Assembly (NCBI RefSeq): GCF_017994015.1
Contig: NZ_JAGOLP010000029.1
Coordinates: forward strand, 1-43,183
Direction of reading: 5' to 3'
Source: Ferrovibrio sp.
GTDB taxonomy: Bacteria > Pseudomonadota > Alphaproteobacteria > Ferrovibrionales > Ferrovibrionaceae
Length of the DNA stretch: 43,183 nt
A model generated the notes under the pieces. The model was not told the origin of the DNA. It saw only the letters and a program-made list of their open reading frames with translations, and made no database searches. Within the stretch, counting starts at the first letter, position 1, and each line of letters begins with the position of its first letter. The translations under genes and the position numbers were made by a program. Of this stretch, positions 42,304 through 43,183 are shown in pieces.

Positions 42304-43183
42304 TCAGATGCAATAGCTCTTCAGCGGCGGAAAGCCGTTGAAGCCCACCGAGGAATAGGTGGTGGTATAGGCACCGGTGGAGAGAATCTGCACCTTGTCG
42401 CCGACTTCAAGGTCGAGCGGCATCTGGTAGTCAGCCTTCTCATACAGGATATCGGCGCTATCGCAGGTCGGGCCAGCAATCGAGACCGGGCCGGTGGCAC
42501 CGCCATCACGCGGCGTCACCAGGCGATACTTGATCGCCTCGTCCATGGTCTCGGCCAAACCGGAGAACTTGCCGATATCCAGATAGACCCAGCGGCGGTC
42601 GTCGTCGTAATCCTTGCGCGAGATCAGCACGACCTCGGCCTGGATCACGCCGGCATCGCCCACCAGACCACGGCCCGGCTCGATGATCATTTCCGGCAGG
42701 TTATTGCCGAAATGCTTGGTCATCGCTTCCGAGATCGCCTGGGCATAGGCTTCCAGCATCGGCACGTCAGTGCGATACCGAGCCGGGAAGCCGCCGCCCA
42801 GATTGATCATGCGCAGCTCCACATCCGCATCTTGCAGGATGGTGAACATCTGCGCCACCTGGGCCACGGCCTTGTCCCACTGGCCAAGATCGGTCTGCTG
42901 CGAGCCGACATGGAACGAGATGCCATACGGATCGAGGCCAAGCCGACGCGCCTGCACCAGCAGATCAGCGGCCATGCGCGGCGAGCAGCCGAATTTGCGC
43001 GACAGCGGCCATTCGGCGCCCTCGCACTCCATCAGCACGCGGCAGAACACGCGCGCGCCCGGCGCCACATCGGCCAGCTTGAGCAGCTCGGCTTCGGAAT
43101 CGAAGGCAAACAGCCGCACGCCCTTGTCATAGGCAAAGGCAATGTCTGTGCGCTTCTTGATCGTCGAACCATAGGAGATACGG
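42304..43183 (-). CDS. Type III (alanine-racemase-fold) ornithine decarboxylase, N-terminus outside window
   Basis: The visible 292 residues are open to the window edge, beginning RISYGSTIKKRTDIAFAYD. The PLP lysine lies just upstream and is not seen. Present are HVGSQQTDL (His stacking on PLP), the glycine loop NLGGGFPARYRTD, EPGRGLVGDAG, the active-site GPTCDSADILYEK with the Cys and Asp that reach across the dimer, and the PLP-phosphate Tyr near GAYTTTYSSVGFNG. This matches short bacterial ornithine/lysine decarboxylases of about 380 residues, which make putrescine (or cadaverine) for polyamine synthesis. The Cys-Asp-Ser context favours ornithine decarboxylase over diaminopimelate decarboxylase. 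Confidence 0.93.
   Translation of the reverse strand, partial: RISYGSTIKKRTDIAFAYDKGVRLFAFDSEAELLKLADVAPGARVFCRVLMECEGAEWPLSRKFGCSPRMAADLLVQARRLGLDPYGISFHVGSQQTDLGQWDKAVAQVAQMFTILQDADVELRMINLGGGFPARYRTDVPMLEAYAQAISEAMTKHFGNNLPEMIIEPGRGLVGDAGVIQAEVVLISRKDYDDDRRWVYLDIGKFSGLAETMDEAIKYRLVTPRDGGATGPVSIAGPTCDSADILYEKADYQMPLDLEVGDKVQILSTGAYTTTYSSVGFNGFPPLKSYCI

Overview
The window is GC-rich chromosomal DNA (about 60-65% by eye) with dense, short-spaced operons. Gene content and order suggest an alphaproteobacterium, perhaps Rhodospirillales-like: a peptidoglycan/replication operon (mltB, rlpA, D,D-carboxypeptidase, tmk, holB), a glnB-glnA pair behind a sigma-54 promoter, SPOR-domain envelope proteins and a type III ornithine decarboxylase. 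The genus is not determinable from what I can see. There is no phage, insertion sequence or CRISPR array. The only mobile-type trace is a broken vapC toxin gene beside a tRNA-Ser.

Layout. 1-1460 (+): two small MaoC-type hotdog genes and an alpha/beta hydrolase. 1435-4468 (-): a tctCBA tripartite tricarboxylate-type transporter with its own promoter. 4644-10917 (-): mltB-rlpA-D,D-carboxypeptidase-tmk-holB-crp, mostly with overlapping or nearly touching ends, then a YdcF-like gene. 11877-14772 (+): SPOR protein, exported cysteine-containing protein, stand-alone receiver and MBL-fold protein. 14803-16269 (-): Cache-GGDEF diguanylate cyclase. 16366-16509: tRNA-Ser(UGA) with a promoter, followed by the vapC remnant and a D-threonine/3-hydroxyaspartate aldolase-type gene. 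18134-21267: a divergent module encoding the three enzymatic steps to polyprenyl-phosphate-arabinose (UbiA-type phosphoribosyltransferase, DprE1-like, DprE2-like), plus a possible hidden 57-residue membrane ORF. 21339-25258: LysR, GST, cold-shock protein with a long leader, a short protein resembling the two ends of isopropylmalate dehydrogenase, and a class III adenylate cyclase. 25321-30215 (-): acetolactate-synthase-like enzyme, a chemoreceptor paired with a periplasmic binding protein, and a NIPSNAP protein. 30324-33528 (+): aminotransferase, glnB, glnA. 33614-37922: SPOR lipoprotein, a 73-residue biotinyl carrier, and an mtnA-(aldolase/dehydrogenase) operon. 38035-43183: MFS exporter, quinone oxidoreductase, PAS histidine kinase whose 3' end overlaps the oxidoreductase by 123 bp, a structured intergenic region, and a truncated ornithine decarboxylase.

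How the parts work together. The envelope operon couples peptidoglycan cleavage and septal functions to dTTP supply and the clamp loader. A cyclic-nucleotide-type Crp regulator and an adenylate cyclase both lie in the window, so a cAMP circuit is plausible. glnB-glnA is the nitrogen-assimilation core. The most unusual elements are the arabinose-donor module in a proteobacterial setting (with the Cys387-equivalent residue of DprE1 replaced by Ala), the mtnA-aldolase/SDR operon, the miniature isopropylmalate-dehydrogenase-like gene, and the hairpin-rich region between the kinase and the decarboxylase.
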